A stretch of DNA of 47,463 nucleotides, from positions 31,203 to 78,665 of the forward strand of contig JAAVAC010000003.1 in the NCBI GenBank assembly GCA_014804265.1, written 5' to 3'. Made by a program: the position numbers and the translations under genes. Shown piece by piece: positions 25,357 through 34,255 of the stretch; positions within the stretch are counted from its first letter, which is position 1, and every line of letters begins with the position of its first letter. This DNA is from Lachnospiraceae bacterium. GTDB lineage: Bacteria; Bacillota; Clostridia; Lachnospirales; Lachnospiraceae. The notes below the pieces were generated by a model. That model made no database searches and was not told the origin of the DNA. It saw only the letters and a list, made by a program, of their open reading frames with translations.

Positions 25357-26508
25357 ATGGGCTATGAAGAAGAAATGCCTTATGCATACTGGCTGCATAA
25401 TATAAAAGGAGTGGGAAACAAAGGGATTCGCAAGCTTTTGAAAGAAACAGGGAAGCCAAGCCGGCTGTTTCGCCTTACAAAAGAGCAAATGCTACAAATG
25501 TTTGTAGAAAAGGAAAAGGTTTTTACAAAAAAGGCCATCTGCCATATTGCAAAAAGCAGAGACGAATGGGACGTGATGGGAGAATATGAAAAACTAAAAA
25601 GGAAAAAGATTGATTTTTACCCGGAGTTCCATCCCTTTTATCCAAAGAGCCTGAAAGAAATTCCGGATGCTCCCTGGGCCTTATATGTATTGGGGAAACT
25701 GCCGGAACAAGAGAAAATGACGGTGGCTGTCATAGGAGCCAGGGAATGCTCCGCTTATGGGGCATATATGGCAAAAGAGCTGGGAAAGGCTCTTGCAGAA
25801 AATGGCATACAGGTAGTCAGCGGCATGGCAAGAGGAATAGACAGTCTGTCCCAGCAGGCGGCTATGGCTGTAAATGGAGGGAGCGCTTACGGAGTGCTTG
25901 GAAGCGGAGTGGATATCTGTTATCCTTCCAGTAGCAAAAACGTTTATGAAAACCTGAAGAGGAAAGGGGGAATCATTTCCGAATATCCTCCCGGAACAGA
26001 ACCAAAATCCTGTAATTTCCCGGCAAGAAACCGGATTATCAGTGGACTGTCCCAGGCAGTCGTGGTAGTGGAGGCAAAGGAGAAAAGCGGCACGCTGATC
26101 ACGGTGGATATGGCATTGGAACAGGGAAGAGAAGTATATATCGTTCCGGGAAGGGTGACAGATGCCCTTAGCGCTGGATGCAACCGGCTTATAAAGCAGG
26201 GAGCGGCCGTGCTTTGCTCTGTGGAAGAATTCCTTCGGGAGTTACATGAAGATTATGTAAACTGTATTTGCAGCAGTAGCATAAAAACGGAAATGGCATC
26301 AGGAGAGAAACTGGGATTTTGGGAAGAAAAAATTTTAGAAAGCATAGATTTCTATCCGAAAACACTACAGAAAGTTTATGATGATACAATAACAGCAATC
26401 GAGGAGGGGCGCAGTCTGGAGTTGAAAAAGCTGGTGGAGGTCTTAGTGAAACTTGAAAAAATGGGGTACATTCAGGTGAGAGGGGCCTTTTATACTCTGA
26501 AAACCTAA
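25357..26508 (+). CDS. dprA: DNA-processing protein DprA
   Basis: Binds incoming single-stranded DNA during transformation and loads RecA. 383 residues. An N-terminal helix-hairpin region (HNIKGVGNKGIRKLL) is followed by the Rossmann core from about 120: VAVIGARECSAYG, VSGMARGIDSLSQQAA, LGSGVDICYP, SEYPPGTEP, FPARNRIISGLS, VVVEAKEKSGTLITVDMALEQGREVYIVPG. A winged-helix C-terminus covers about 310-383. ATG 25357 has AAGGAGGA 6 bases upstream; the open frame reaches further back but without support. The pilus operon promoter begins about 85 bases after its stop. Confidence 0.95.
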   Translation: MGYEEEMPYAYWLHNIKGVGNKGIRKLLKETGKPSRLFRLTKEQMLQMFVEKEKVFTKKAICHIAKSRDEWDVMGEYEKLKRKKIDFYPEFHPFYPKSLKEIPDAPWALYVLGKLPEQEKMTVAVIGARECSAYGAYMAKELGKALAENGIQVVSGMARGIDSLSQQAAMAVNGGSAYGVLGSGVDICYPSSSKNVYENLKRKGGIISEYPPGTEPKSCNFPARNRIISGLSQAVVVVEAKEKSGTLITVDMALEQGREVYIVPGRVTDALSAGCNRLIKQGAAVLCSVEEFLRELHEDYVNCICSSSIKTEMASGEKLGFWEEKILESIDFYPKTLQKVYDDTITAIEEGRSLELKKLVEVLVKLEKMGYIQVRGAFYTLKT

Positions 26509-26591
26509 TAAAATATTAAAATTTGTTTATATTTGCTAAATATTTAAAATATTTTTGGTAATTTTGGATAGGTTTAAATTGTTAAAAAGGT

Positions 26592-26620
26592 TTGACGGAA
26601 GGAAGCAAAAATGATAAAAT
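26592..26620 (+). promoter_or_regulatory. Sigma-A promoter for the pilus operon
   Basis: -35 TTGACG (26592-26597), 17-base spacer, -10 TAAAAT (26615-26620), preceded by a very AT-rich stretch (about 26509-26590) that could act as an UP element. The leader of about 67 bases shows no riboswitch I recognise, including c-di-GMP types. Confidence 0.75.
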
Positions 26621-26693
26621 GGATTACATAAAGCCGGATGGAAGAAGTCTGTCTGAAATCTGGTATTGATTCAATATATGCGAGGGAATTACT

Positions 26694-28394
26694 ATGGGAT
26701 TTTCCAGTAGAAGAAAGTTACGTATCGGAGATATTCTGATTAACGAAGGTCTTCTGACAGAAGAAGCATTAGGAAGAGCATTAGAACTTCAAAAGGAAAA
26801 AAAGAAGCGCTTAGGCGAAATCTTAGTGGATGAAGGATTCGTTTCCGATGAAGCCATGGCGGATGCATTGTGCAGCCAGCTTCACATGGATCGGGCGGAT
26901 TTAGGGAATACCACCATTACGGATGATATCCTTTCGATTTTTGAAGTGGATATCTTAAAGAAATATACAGTCATCCCGGTTGAATACAGCCGGAATAACA
27001 TCAATATGATCCGAGTGGCCATGTCGGATCCTATGGATATGCTGGCAATCGATGATTTGTCCATGATATCCAATCGCGCGATTGAGCCGATTGTGGCTAC
27101 CCCAAGGGAAGTCATGCTTGCCATTGATAAATATTATGGAAATGCGGAAGCTTTAAAGGCGGCAAGCGACTACGAACAGGAGCGGAGCGACCTGTTCGCA
27201 GAAGATGAAATGGAAAAGATGATAAACGATGACGTGAGCAATTCGCCCATCGTCCAGCTGGTAAACGGCATGTTGGAACAAGCAGTGCGCCAGAGAGCAT
27301 CCGATATCCATATTGAGGCTCTTGAGAAAAAAGTCAGGATTCGTTATCGTATTGATGGCTCGTTATATGAAAGGATTACCTATAATATCAAGCTGCTTCC
27401 GGCTATCGTGGCAAGATTGAAGATTACCGGAGGGATGGATATTTCTGAAAAGAGAAAGCCACAGGACGGTCGTATCACCACATTTGTAGATGGAAGGGAG
27501 TATGATATCCGTGTATCTATCCTGCCCACTGTTTTTGGGGAAAAGGTGGTAATGCGTATCACCAATAAAAATGCCCTTACGAAGGATAAATCGGAGCTGG
27601 GCTTCCCGGCTCATGATTTAGAGAGGTTTGATCATATTCTGAAAAATCCTCACGGCATTATTCTGGTAACGGGACCTACCGGTAGCGGTAAATCCACCAC
27701 CCTTTATACAGCACTTAGTGAATTAAATACAGAAGCGGTTAATATTATTACAGTAGAAGACCCGGTGGAAGCAAATGTTGCAGGCATCAATCAGGTGCAG
27801 ACCAATGCGAAGGCAGGGCTGACTTTTGCCAGTGCCCTTCGTTCCATCCTTCGTCAGGATCCCGACATTATCATGATCGGAGAAATTCGAGACGGCGAGA
27901 CGGCACAGATTGCAGTACAGGCATCTATTACGGGACACTTGGTAGTAAGTACATTACATACCAACTCTGCAGCATCTACCATTACCCGTCTGGCGGACAT
28001 GGGGATTCCGCCATACATGATTGCAGATTCCACAGTGGGCATTATCGCACAGCGTCTTGTGCGGAGGCTCTGCCCTAAGTGCAAAAGGGCGAGACTGGCC
28101 AACCGGGAAGAACTGGAGTTGCTTTTGCTGGAAGGGCATGAAGTTACCATTTATGAGCCGGTGGGATGTCCGGCGTGTGACAATAACGGATACAGAGGCC
28201 GTATTGGTGTATATGAAATTATGGAAGTTACTCCTGAGGTAAAGAAGATCATTGCCAAAGGAGGCGATGCAGAGCAGATCAAGCAGGCGGCATTGATAGA
28301 TGGCATGCATACCCTGCGCATGGCTGCTACGGATTATGTGTTACAGGGGATTACATCGGTTTCGGAGATGATAAAAGTTTCCTTTGAGATGTAA
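26694..28394 (+). CDS. pilB: Type IV pilus assembly ATPase PilB with MshEN repeats
   Basis: Cytoplasmic hexameric ATPase that powers pilus extension, 566 residues. The N-terminus holds two tandem MshEN motifs: RIGDILINEGLL...ALELQ (about 8-32) and RLGEILVDEGFV...ALCSQ (about 39-63), the pattern known to bind c-di-GMP in MshE-type ATPases. Walker A GPTGSGKSTT starts near 327, followed by the Asp box, Walker B DPDIIMIGEIRD and His box TGHLVVSTLHT. The zinc site CPKC...CPAC is near 460-500. It is the first gene of the pilus operon. Confidence 0.96.
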   Translation: MGFSSRRKLRIGDILINEGLLTEEALGRALELQKEKKKRLGEILVDEGFVSDEAMADALCSQLHMDRADLGNTTITDDILSIFEVDILKKYTVIPVEYSRNNINMIRVAMSDPMDMLAIDDLSMISNRAIEPIVATPREVMLAIDKYYGNAEALKAASDYEQERSDLFAEDEMEKMINDDVSNSPIVQLVNGMLEQAVRQRASDIHIEALEKKVRIRYRIDGSLYERITYNIKLLPAIVARLKITGGMDISEKRKPQDGRITTFVDGREYDIRVSILPTVFGEKVVMRITNKNALTKDKSELGFPAHDLERFDHILKNPHGIILVTGPTGSGKSTTLYTALSELNTEAVNIITVEDPVEANVAGINQVQTNAKAGLTFASALRSILRQDPDIIMIGEIRDGETAQIAVQASITGHLVVSTLHTNSAASTITRLADMGIPPYMIADSTVGIIAQRLVRRLCPKCKRARLANREELELLLLEGHEVTIYEPVGCPACDNNGYRGRIGVYEIMEVTPEVKKIIAKGGDAEQIKQAALIDGMHTLRMAATDYVLQGITSVSEMIKVSFEM

Positions 28395-28434
28395 TGGATA
28401 TCAGAACAGAAATTGCGATTAGGAGGGAAACGAA

Positions 28435-29652
28435 TTGGCTACATATTCTTACGTTGCCGTAGATAAGGCGGGAAAACAGTCGAAAGGTTCTATTGAGGCG
28501 GAATCGCTGGAAAAGGCGCGCAGCCTTATTAAAAATGATGGTCTGGTGCCCATGGAACTGAAAGAACAGGGCATGCTGGACAAAGACATTGAACTGGGAA
28601 TATTCAAGAAAAAGGTAAAGATAAGGGATTTGAGCATTTTCTGCAGACAGTTCGTCAGCATGCACAGAGCGGGGGTAACGATTCTGGAATCCCTGCGGAT
28701 GCTGGTGGAGCAGACGGAAAATGATACATTAAGAGAGGCGGCACAGGAAGCCTATCTGGGTGTTCAGAAAGGTGAGCCACTGGCCCAGTCCATGGCAAAA
28801 TCGCCTAAAGTGTTTCCGGAACTGCTGATTCACATGGTAACCGCCGGTGAAGCTTCCGGAAGTCTGGATATTGCCTTTGAACGTATGGCGGAGCAGTTTG
28901 AGAAATCAGCAAAGCTGCAGGGCATGATTAAAAAGGCCATGGTTTATCCAATTGTAGTTGCTATAGTGGCTGTAGTGGTCGTCATTGTGTTGCTTACGTT
29001 TGTAGTACCTAATTTTATGGGAATGTTTGCGGACATGGATATGGAAATGCCGAAGATTACATTGATGGTAGTGGCTGCCAGCGACTTCATGAAGGCGAGA
29101 TGGTATGTGGTAGTTGCGGTGATTCTTGCACTGGCTGGTTTTATTGTCTGGTTCAAGAAGCAGCCGGTAGGTGAGGCGTTGATTGCCAAAGCGGCTATTA
29201 AGATGCCGTTGTTTGGCAATCTTACCACAAAGTCCAGCGCCGCAAAACTGGCAAGAACCTTGTCCACTATGCTGGCGGCGGGTATTCCCATGCCGGAGGC
29301 GGTGCAGATTACCGCCGGCACCATCAACAATCTGTTTTATAAAGAAGCCTTGCAGGATGCCAGAAATGATGTCATGCAGGGTGTCCCGCTCTCCCAGCCC
29401 TTGGAAAGGTGCGGGCTGTTTCCGCCCATGGTGTACCACATGACGCGTATCGGTGAAGAAACCGGTAACGTGGAGGAAATGCTCACTAAGCTGGCGGACT
29501 ACTATGAAGAAGAAGTGGAAACGGCGACCCAGGCGCTGATGGCGGCCTTAGAGCCTATGATGATCATTCTGATGGCAGCTATCTGTGGCGTAATCATTGC
29601 AGCAGTTATAGCTCCTATGGGCGCTATGTACACGGGTCTTGACAATCTGTAA
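28435..29652 (+). CDS. pilC: Type IV pilus platform protein PilC (GspF family)
   Basis: Inner-membrane platform protein on which the pilus rotates, 405 residues. It has two GspF repeats, the first beginning ISDLSIFCRQF-like (IRDLSIFCRQFVSMHRAGVTI) and the second KLARTLSTMLAAGIPMPEAVQIT, each followed by membrane helices. GEASGSLDIAFERMAEQFE and GEETGNVEEMLTKLADYYEEEV are the repeated family signature. The start is TTG 28435, supported by AGGAGG at 28421-28426. Confidence 0.96.
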   Translation: MATYSYVAVDKAGKQSKGSIEAESLEKARSLIKNDGLVPMELKEQGMLDKDIELGIFKKKVKIRDLSIFCRQFVSMHRAGVTILESLRMLVEQTENDTLREAAQEAYLGVQKGEPLAQSMAKSPKVFPELLIHMVTAGEASGSLDIAFERMAEQFEKSAKLQGMIKKAMVYPIVVAIVAVVVVIVLLTFVVPNFMGMFADMDMEMPKITLMVVAASDFMKARWYVVVAVILALAGFIVWFKKQPVGEALIAKAAIKMPLFGNLTTKSSAAKLARTLSTMLAAGIPMPEAVQITAGTINNLFYKEALQDARNDVMQGVPLSQPLERCGLFPPMVYHMTRIGEETGNVEEMLTKLADYYEEEVETATQALMAALEPMMIILMAAICGVIIAAVIAPMGAMYTGLDNL

Positions 29653-29676
29653 GTTTAAGAAATAAGAGGAAAAGCT

Positions 29677-30099
29677 ATGAAAAGAAATGGAAATAAAGGT
29701 TTTTCTTTGATAGAATTGATTGTAGTGGTTGCCATTATGGCAGTCCTTATAGGGGTGTTGGCGCCCCAGTATATCAAATATGTGGAAAAGTCCAGAGTCT
29801 CAGTAGATGAAGATACGGCAGACACGCTGTTTAGCGTAGGCTGTCTGATTGCTTCGGACGAAGATTATGTTTACGATGTCAACATAGGGGATCAGATTAT
29901 CTTTACCCAAAATGGAATTTCCTTAAATCCTGCCAGCAATTCTACATTGTCAGCTGCCATGGACGAGTTTGCAGATGGCTGGAAGAGTAAAAAGGTCAAG
30001 TCAAAAGCTTATGCGGCCCAGAAGTATGTGGTGGAATTTCAAGGGGGTACATCTGGCAGCACCTTTCAGGTAACAGGAAGCTGGCAGCCCAATCCATGA
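29677..30099 (+). CDS. Type IV pilin (first of two tandem copies)
   Basis: 140 residues. A type III signal with a short basic leader is cut after Gly8 (NKG then FSLIE), with Glu at +5. The long hydrophobic N-terminal helix IVVVAIMAVLIGVLAPQYIKYVEKSR follows. The C-terminal head is about 95 residues, ending in SWQPNP, with only one cysteine and so no disulfide loop. Its first 50 residues are almost the same as in the next gene, while the heads differ, pointing to duplication and divergence. It could be a second major pilin or a minor pilin. Confidence 0.92.
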   Translation: MKRNGNKGFSLIELIVVVAIMAVLIGVLAPQYIKYVEKSRVSVDEDTADTLFSVGCLIASDEDYVYDVNIGDQIIFTQNGISLNPASNSTLSAAMDEFADGWKSKKVKSKAYAAQKYVVEFQGGTSGSTFQVTGSWQPNP

Positions 30100-30170
30100 A
30101 TTAGGCATCCGGCAATAGGGGACGGATGTTTAAGATAAAAATAATAAATGTTAAAAGGAGAGAATTTAGT

Positions 30171-30605
30171 ATGAAAAAGACAAACAACAAAGGTTTCTCA
30201 TTAGTAGAACTTATCATCGTTATTGCCATCATGGCAATCTTAATCGGTGTATTAGCGCCACAGTACATTAAGTATGTAGAAAGATCAAGAGTTTCCTCAG
30301 ACAAGGATATGATTGATTCCTTGACAAAGGCAGCACAGACTGCTGTTACTGATGATGATTATTATGATGATATAAATGGAGGCGATAACATTACGATTAG
30401 CAGTAGTGGTGTTGTTGTTAGTGGTACAGGCTTGACCAATGCTGTTACTGAATTTTACGGTAGTGTAGCAAATAATAAATTCAAATCCAAAGCTTTTAAA
30501 AGTGTGACAATCACTATTAATATCACACAGGATGCTACAACGAATACATTAAAAGTGCAAGTTAATGATGGTAGTGGCACATACGATCCATCAAATTACA
30601 AGTAA
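30171..30605 (+). CDS. pilA: Type IV pilin, likely major subunit (second tandem copy)
   Basis: 144 residues, cut after Gly8 (NKG then FSLVE), with Glu at +5 and the helix IIVIAIMAILIGVLAPQYIKYVERSRVSSDKD. The head is small, rich in Asp, Thr and Asn, and has no cysteine. ATG 30171 is the start because AAAGGAG lies at 30154-30160; an in-frame ATG at 30126 would add 15 residues ahead of the leader. The clear ribosome site and A/T-ending codons fit high expression, so this is my choice for the main pilus subunit. Confidence 0.92.
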   Translation: MKKTNNKGFSLVELIIVIAIMAILIGVLAPQYIKYVERSRVSSDKDMIDSLTKAAQTAVTDDDYYDDINGGDNITISSSGVVVSGTGLTNAVTEFYGSVANNKFKSKAFKSVTITINITQDATTNTLKVQVNDGSGTYDPSNYK

Positions 30606-30670
30606 GAGCAATTGTAGTAAAGCTTAAAAAATATGAATAGTAATTTTGCACTGAAGGAGACATCACCCCT

Positions 30671-31432
30671 ATGACCATCGAGCTATATCATCTCATATTT
30701 TACATATGGATCTTCCTGTTTGGAATCGTAATCGGCAGCTTTTTAAATGTCTGCATCCTGCGCATTCCAAGCGGGGAGAGTATAGCCAAAAGCAGGAGCC
30801 ATTGCATGAACTGTGGCTATCAGTTGAAGTGGTATGATTTGATACCCCTGTTCAGCTACCTGTTTCTCGGTGGCCGATGTCGCCGGTGCAAAGAACCTAT
30901 TTCCCTTCAATATCCGATTGTAGAAGGGGTAAACGGTTTCTTATATGTGTTGATTTTTTTTGTAAAGGGTTGGAATTTGGATGCGGCTATCTATTGTCTT
31001 TTGGTATCGGCGCTTCTGACGTTAAGTGTGATAGATTTTCGCACTTATGAAATCCCCTTTGGCATTAATGTTTTTATTTTTGTATTAGGTATCGTACATT
31101 TACTGCTGCATATTTCAGATTGGAAGCAGTATTTGATTGGTTTTATACTTGTAAGCGGTATTTTTGAAATCATCTTCTTGGCTTCGGGCGGCAGGGCGAT
31201 TGGCGGAGGCGATGTAAAGCTCATGGCAGCTGCGGGCCTGTTGATTGGCTGGAAGATGGCATATTTAGCAATGGTAGCAGGATGTGTAATCGGCTCTGTT
31301 ATACATCTGATTCGTATGAGAATAACAAAAGAAGGGCATAAACTGGCTATGGGACCCTATCTGGCCGTTGGTATTTTTTTTGCGGTGCTATGGGGTGAAC
31401 CGTTTTTAATTTGGTATTTTGGTCTGTTTTAA
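30671..31432 (+). CDS. pilD: Prepilin peptidase PilD
   Basis: Membrane aspartyl protease that cuts pilin leaders and methylates the new N-terminus, 253 residues. The N-terminal segment GSFLNVCILRIP and the zinc-binding pairs CMNC and CRRC mark the methylase domain. The protease domain has the first catalytic Asp in LSVIDFRTYEIP and the second in the GGGDVKLMAAAGLLIG motif. About seven membrane helices. AAGGAGA lies 10 bases before ATG 30671. It would process all six prepilin-like proteins in this operon. Confidence 0.95.
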   Translation: MTIELYHLIFYIWIFLFGIVIGSFLNVCILRIPSGESIAKSRSHCMNCGYQLKWYDLIPLFSYLFLGGRCRRCKEPISLQYPIVEGVNGFLYVLIFFVKGWNLDAAIYCLLVSALLTLSVIDFRTYEIPFGINVFIFVLGIVHLLLHISDWKQYLIGFILVSGIFEIIFLASGGRAIGGGDVKLMAAAGLLIGWKMAYLAMVAGCVIGSVIHLIRMRITKEGHKLAMGPYLAVGIFFAVLWGEPFLIWYFGLF

Positions 31433-31536
31433 CATGGACTTTATAGGATACATATGCGTTGTGCAATATAGAAGTGTGAAGGAAAAGAAAAAAGAGAAAA
31501 TAGGGAATCATTCCGTATTTTCCAGGGAGGTAATTT

Positions 31537-33360
31537 ATGGCAAAGGCACAGAGAGTACTAAGTATTGAGGTTGGTTATTCCTTAACGAAAGTATGTGAAA
31601 TGGATTATCATTCAAAGCATCCGAAGGTGTATGGCGTTTTTAGCATGAAGACGCCTCAGGGAGTGTTGGATGATGGATATGTTCGTCCGAATGAGGAATT
31701 TACCAGAGAATTAAGATCCTATTTGGAAGCAAACGGAATGCATGCGAAGAAAGTGATTTTTTCGGTTTCATCCACGAAGATTGCCAACAGGGAAGCGATG
31801 ATTCCGGCAGTAAAAGAGAATAAAGTAAGGGATATGGTGTTAAGCAATGTTACGGATTACTTTCCGGTAAACCCGTCTATGTATCAATTTGCCCATAACA
31901 TTATGAATACCATAACGGATAATGCGGGCAATAAGCAGCTCCATCTGATGCTGATGGCGGTGCCCGGCGACATATTTGACGGATATGAGAGTCTGGCGAG
32001 AGCGCTGGGACTGGAAATGGATTCTCTGGAATACAGTGGAAATTCCATCTTCCAGGTATTGCGGTCGAAATTTGCAACTGGTGTGAATCTGGTAGTAAAG
32101 ATAGATGAAAGAAATTCTTTGATTACTGTAATCAATAACGGTGTCATCGCTATGCAGAGATCCGGTATGTATGGTGCGGATCAGGTTGTAGGCGCTTTAA
32201 TGGAAACAGATGCTTATGGAGAAAAGCTTTCCTATGAAGCAGCTGTGAAGACTTTAAGAAGAAATAATCTTGTCATGCGTCCGGACGAAGAGGAAGTCCT
32301 GTTACAAAGGGAAAGAGAAACAGAAGAACTTTTCCGGGCACAGCAGGAGGCGGCTGCAAAGGCATCTTCCGTAGGGGATACGGTTGGCGCCGCTGCTGCT
32401 ACGGTAGCTTCCAAACAGGCGGATGCCAATTTGAAAATGCTCCGTTTAAGAAAAGACGTGACCTATTCTTATCAGCAGTTGATCAGTTCCATCGTACGTG
32501 TCATTGACTATTATAATTCCAAGAACCGGGATTTAGGAATAGACAGGATAGTCATTACCGGTATTGCGGCGGACTTCTGGGGATTTTCCAATATGCTTTC
32601 TGCAGAATTGGGCAGGGATGTGGAAGTTTTGAGGGATCTGGCAGGAACCAACATCAGCCAGGGCCTTCACCTGCAGGACATTTCCCTTGGTGATTACATT
32701 TCGGTAATTGGTGCGGGGCTCAGCACCTCCGGTTTTGCCCCAGGCGCTGTTGCAGTTGCCAGGAGCGGAAAAGGAACAAAAGAGAAGTCTGGAAAGAAAA
32801 GTCAGGCTCCGGCAATCATATTTGGCATAGGAGTCGTTGCAGGAGTTGTGTTGGCGGCATGGTCCCTTGTCCCCTATTTTACGGCGAAGGCGGAAAATGA
32901 TGCGTTGCTTCTTAGAAAACAGCAATTACAGGAAATTCAGCCAATTTATGATACTTATATTCAAGTGGAAGCGGATTATCAGTATCTGAATGCAGTATAT
33001 GCCCAGACAGAAAACTATAACTCTGAACTGTTTCAGGTGTTTACCGATTTGGAAGCTTTGATGCCTACTAAGATAAGCATCGACAGTCTGAACATTACAG
33101 AAACAGATGTAACCATTGGAGCTACGTATCCCAATAAGCGCTCTGTGGCAAAAGCCATTGTCCAGCTTAGAAGCGTGGAGTATTTTGAAGATGTATCCTG
33201 TACCAGTGTTTCCACGAATGTAGAGATTGCAGATGGAACCCAGCGGGAGGATACTGAAGTAACTGCGACGATTATGTGTACATACGGAGTGAATCCGAAG
33301 ATTCAGCAGGATGAAGCAGCAGTTGAGGAATCTTTGGATGAAGTAGAGACGGTTGAATAA
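31537..33360 (+). CDS. Fused PilM-PilN pilus assembly protein
   Basis: 607 residues. Residues 1 to about 400 form a PilM-like, actin-fold cytoplasmic domain (RVLSIEVGYSLTKVCEMD, VVKIDERNSLITVINNGV, RIVITGIAADFWGFSNML). An alanine-rich stretch at about 270-303 looks like an inserted loop. A lysine-rich linker leads to one membrane helix (about 424-448). The remaining 150 residues are PilN-like, with a coiled coil followed by LEALMPTKISIDSLNITETDVTIGATYPNKRSVAKAIVQL. In most species PilM and PilN are separate proteins that bind each other. GGGAGG precedes the ATG. Confidence 0.88.
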   Translation: MAKAQRVLSIEVGYSLTKVCEMDYHSKHPKVYGVFSMKTPQGVLDDGYVRPNEEFTRELRSYLEANGMHAKKVIFSVSSTKIANREAMIPAVKENKVRDMVLSNVTDYFPVNPSMYQFAHNIMNTITDNAGNKQLHLMLMAVPGDIFDGYESLARALGLEMDSLEYSGNSIFQVLRSKFATGVNLVVKIDERNSLITVINNGVIAMQRSGMYGADQVVGALMETDAYGEKLSYEAAVKTLRRNNLVMRPDEEEVLLQRERETEELFRAQQEAAAKASSVGDTVGAAAATVASKQADANLKMLRLRKDVTYSYQQLISSIVRVIDYYNSKNRDLGIDRIVITGIAADFWGFSNMLSAELGRDVEVLRDLAGTNISQGLHLQDISLGDYISVIGAGLSTSGFAPGAVAVARSGKGTKEKSGKKSQAPAIIFGIGVVAGVVLAAWSLVPYFTAKAENDALLLRKQQLQEIQPIYDTYIQVEADYQYLNAVYAQTENYNSELFQVFTDLEALMPTKISIDSLNITETDVTIGATYPNKRSVAKAIVQLRSVEYFEDVSCTSVSTNVEIADGTQREDTEVTATIMCTYGVNPKIQQDEAAVEESLDEVETVE

Positions 33361-33375
33361 AGGGAGGGAAAACAC

Positions 33376-34212
33376 ATGAAATTCAAATTAAAGGAAAGAG
33401 ATAAAAATCTCATCATCATATTGATTGGAGTGGCAATTCCCCTGGCGATTTATTTTTTCGTATTTACCAGATACAACGAACAAAGGGAGACCATTGAAGC
33501 GGAGAACCAGACGTTGTCCCAGGAAGTGGCATACTTACAGGAATTAATGGATAATAAGGAGCATTATCTTGCAGAAACAGATAGAATGAACATGGAAATG
33601 GAAGAAATCAAAGCACAGTTTCCTTCAGAGCTCCATCCGGAAGATCAGATTTATTATGCATACAATACGGAGACGAAATATGATGTCCTTGCAAGCAACA
33701 TGGATATGCCTCTTTCGGAAATCGTATCGGTGGCACAGCCGGTAACACAAGAACCGGAACAGCCGGAAGTAGTGGATGACGGTACGGAGACGGTAGAAGG
33801 AGAAGCTGTGGATGTGGAAGATACGACGCCGGTTACTTCGGCGGCAGCTACTATCGCCTTGTACAAAGCGCCTATTACATTTGAATTTGCTATTACCTAT
33901 GCCTCTGCAAAGGATTGGATCAGGGAGATTTTAAGCGATAGGGAAAACAAGAAATCAATTACAGACCTCAGTCTGAATTATGATGAGCAGACCGGCAATA
34001 TCAGTGGTTCCATGGTAGTGAATATGTTCAGCCTTACCGGAACTGACAGGACATATGAAGCGCCAAACATTCCGGGAATTGGTGTAGGTACGGATGATCT
34101 CTTTAAATCATCGGGAACCTTAAATGTAGGCAGGGAAGACAATAGCTTTGATTCCAATGCGGAAGATGGGAAAACAGCAGATAATGATGAAGCAGAGGAT
34201 AAGCAGCAGTAA
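33376..34212 (+). CDS. PilO-like pilus assembly protein
   Basis: 278 residues with one N-terminal membrane helix (about 13-31), then a coiled coil (about 35-75: EQRETIEAENQTLSQEVAYLQEL), an acidic Thr/Glu-rich spacer (about 115-150) and an outside domain (about 160-240) with the ferredoxin-like pattern of PilO (APITFEFAITYASAKDWIREILS). The tail is highly acidic. It follows the PilM-PilN fusion by 15 bases with GGGAGGG as ribosome site, the usual place of PilO, and likely pairs with the PilN part. Confidence 0.85.
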   Translation: MKFKLKERDKNLIIILIGVAIPLAIYFFVFTRYNEQRETIEAENQTLSQEVAYLQELMDNKEHYLAETDRMNMEMEEIKAQFPSELHPEDQIYYAYNTETKYDVLASNMDMPLSEIVSVAQPVTQEPEQPEVVDDGTETVEGEAVDVEDTTPVTSAAATIALYKAPITFEFAITYASAKDWIREILSDRENKKSITDLSLNYDEQTGNISGSMVVNMFSLTGTDRTYEAPNIPGIGVGTDDLFKSSGTLNVGREDNSFDSNAEDGKTADNDEAEDKQQ

Positions 34213-34255
34213 GGATAGGGAAAGTGAAAGCATAAAGTGAAATGGAGGAAATGGA

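Noticed and set aside
26509-26693. c-di-GMP riboswitch in the pilus operon leader
   Set aside because: The leader after the predicted start is only about 67 bases, and none of the conserved GEMM-type blocks is visible.
28906-29439. Long minus-strand open frame inside pilC
   Set aside because: It is antisense to a clear GspF-family gene, His/Gln-rich as expected for a shadow frame, and has no ribosome site.
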